DNA of 64,000 bases from Actinomadura soli (GTDB lineage: Bacteria > Actinomycetota > Actinomycetes > Streptosporangiales > Streptosporangiaceae): the NCBI RefSeq assembly GCF_005889715.1, contig NZ_VCKW01000001.1:62001-126000 (forward strand), written 5' to 3'. Made by a program: the position numbers and the translations under genes. How positions within the stretch are numbered: position 1 is the first letter of the stretch; the number at the start of each line of letters is the position of its first letter. Below the pieces are notes generated by a model. That model had not been told where the DNA came from and ran no database searches. It saw only the letters and a program-made list of their open reading frames with translations. Below are positions 62,836 to 64,000 of the stretch, in pieces.

Positions 62836-63599
62836 GTCCGCCCCCTGCCGCGGCCCCGCTTGCCCTTGCGCCGGCCGCGTCCCTGGCTGCCGTTGCCCTG
62901 GCTTCTCTTCCCCCGGCGGACGCGTCGCACGACCAGCAGGCCGAGCAGCGGCAGCCCGCTCAGCGCGGCGCCACCGCCGAACGCGGCCATCTCGACATGG
63001 TCGGCCCGCCGATCCGCCTCGTCGTCGGCGTTCAGCGCCTTGCGGGTCGCGGACTCCGGCCTCGGACGCGGATGATCGCGCCGCTCCCTGGCCCGGCCGG
63101 ACAGGGCGACGTCCACGAACCGCCCGACCATGTCGGGGGCGCTCACGTCGTGGGGCAGCTCGAACTTCGCGGCCCACCAGGCGTCGTCCACGGGAAGGCG
63201 CCGGGAGCCGCCGAACTGCCGGGCCTCGCCGTGCCCGCCGGACGGGTCCACCACGATGTAGACCCCGTCCTTGCCCAGCCGGTCGCGGAGCAGCGCCGCG
63301 AGCGAGTCGGCCGGATTCTCCTCCCCGAGCCCGACGGTCGGCGTCACCGCCACATAGGCGGGCACGCCGAGCCGGGCGACGGACGCCCTGATCCGCGCGG
63401 CGGCGTCCGGCGGCAGCGACCGCGGCGCGTGGTCGGTGACGTACACCGGGTCGCGGCGCAGCGCCGCCGCGAGGTGATCGGCGCGGGACGGCTGATCGGC
63501 ACGTTCCAGCGGCGCCGCGGCGGCGGGCCCGGCCAGGCCCGTGAACATGCAGGTCAGGGCCCCGCTCAGGGCAAGGAGGAACAACCGGCCGGGGCGCAT
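62832..63599 (-). CDS. Membrane protein with TPM-like domain, paralogue 1 of 3
   Basis: A 255-residue protein, first of the leftward three-gene operon. Signal peptide (RPGRLFLLALSGALTCMFTG), shared domain (LAAALRRDPVYVTDHAPRSL, GVPAYVAVTPTV, RDRLGKDGVYIVVDPSGG), one membrane helix near 215-235, then a very basic tail (RGKRSQGNGSQGRGRRKGKR). It lacks the CxNPLHGD domain of the other two. The ATG at 63599 is preceded only by weak ribosome-site sequence. Function unknown. Confidence 0.75.
   Translation of the reverse strand: MRPGRLFLLALSGALTCMFTGLAGPAAAAPLERADQPSRADHLAAALRRDPVYVTDHAPRSLPPDAAARIRASVARLGVPAYVAVTPTVGLGEENPADSLAALLRDRLGKDGVYIVVDPSGGHGEARQFGGSRRLPVDDAWWAAKFELPHDVSAPDMVGRFVDVALSGRARERRDHPRPRPESATRKALNADDEADRRADHVEMAAFGGGAALSGLPLLGLLVVRRVRRGKRSQGNGSQGRGRRKGKRGRGRGRT

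Positions 63600-64000
<401 letters not shown>

Overview
The window is a stretch of high-GC actinomycete chromosome. Codons end almost always in G or C. Mycothiol-linked enzymes (MscR, a maleylpyruvate-isomerase-family protein), WhiA, SteA/SteB-like proteins and a TlyA-NadK-RecN cluster all point to Actinomycetota. The gene mix suggests a non-mycobacterial filamentous lineage, perhaps Actinomadura-like; the genus is inference only. No rRNA, tRNA, CRISPR array, transposase or phage gene was recognised.

Layout. 1-3.7 kb: the 3' end of a respiratory nitrate reductase operon (narG partial, narH, narJ, narI). 3.8-10.2 kb: a small membrane protein, then a compact run of Gfo/Idh/MocA oxidoreductase, rhodanese, two FGGY sugar kinases, a histidine phosphatase and a 2-hydroxyacid dehydrogenase, probably a sugar-acid or polyol pathway of unknown substrate. 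10.5-17.9 kb: a metallophosphoesterase, a CD225-DUF2752 membrane pair, a large Arg/Gly-repeat TPR protein, an MBL hydrolase, a DUF1015 protein, a small TPR protein and a HAD phosphatase. 18.1-28.9 kb: SCP2-like protein, tlyA, nadK, recN, steA, steB, followed by a MraY/WecA-like transferase, a MurJ-like flippase and a GT4 glycosyltransferase. 28.9-30.1 kb: TerC under a yybP-ykoY-type (Mn2+) riboswitch. 30.1-41.5 kb: fused acyl-CoA dehydrogenase, MoxR/CoxE pair, MFS exporter with divergent HxlR regulator, SPW-TetR operon, mycothiol formaldehyde pathway (MscR plus MBL), P-loop protein and another MBL.

41.6-46.9 kb holds the most unusual module. A three-helix membrane protein is followed by a 1293-residue fusion of a Crp-type sensor/HTH, an NB-ARC STAND NTPase and a long TPR array, and then by a second, stand-alone Crp-type regulator. 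An inverted repeat precedes the module, and a 20-bp direct repeat spans the stop codon of the giant gene. 47-59.4 kb: mycothiol-dependent enzyme, degenerate MBL, uvrA with a LexA-like box, two Tat-type Rieske lipoproteins, MscS channel, then the classic uvrC-rapZ-yvcK-whiA cluster. The next expected gene, gap, begins only at 63.8 kb. Between whiA and gap lie two truncated gene remnants meeting head-to-head near 60.01 kb and three tandem paralogous membrane proteins of unknown function.

Two themes run through the window. One is a family of eight G-rich hairpin repeats (GGGGGGTSTGGGGG followed by a C-rich arm), mostly between genes, but one lies in frame inside uvrC and one at the narG-narH junction. 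The other is a set of predicted leaderless promoters, each a -10 hexamer NANNNT exactly 7 nt before a start codon. These settle several otherwise ambiguous starts.
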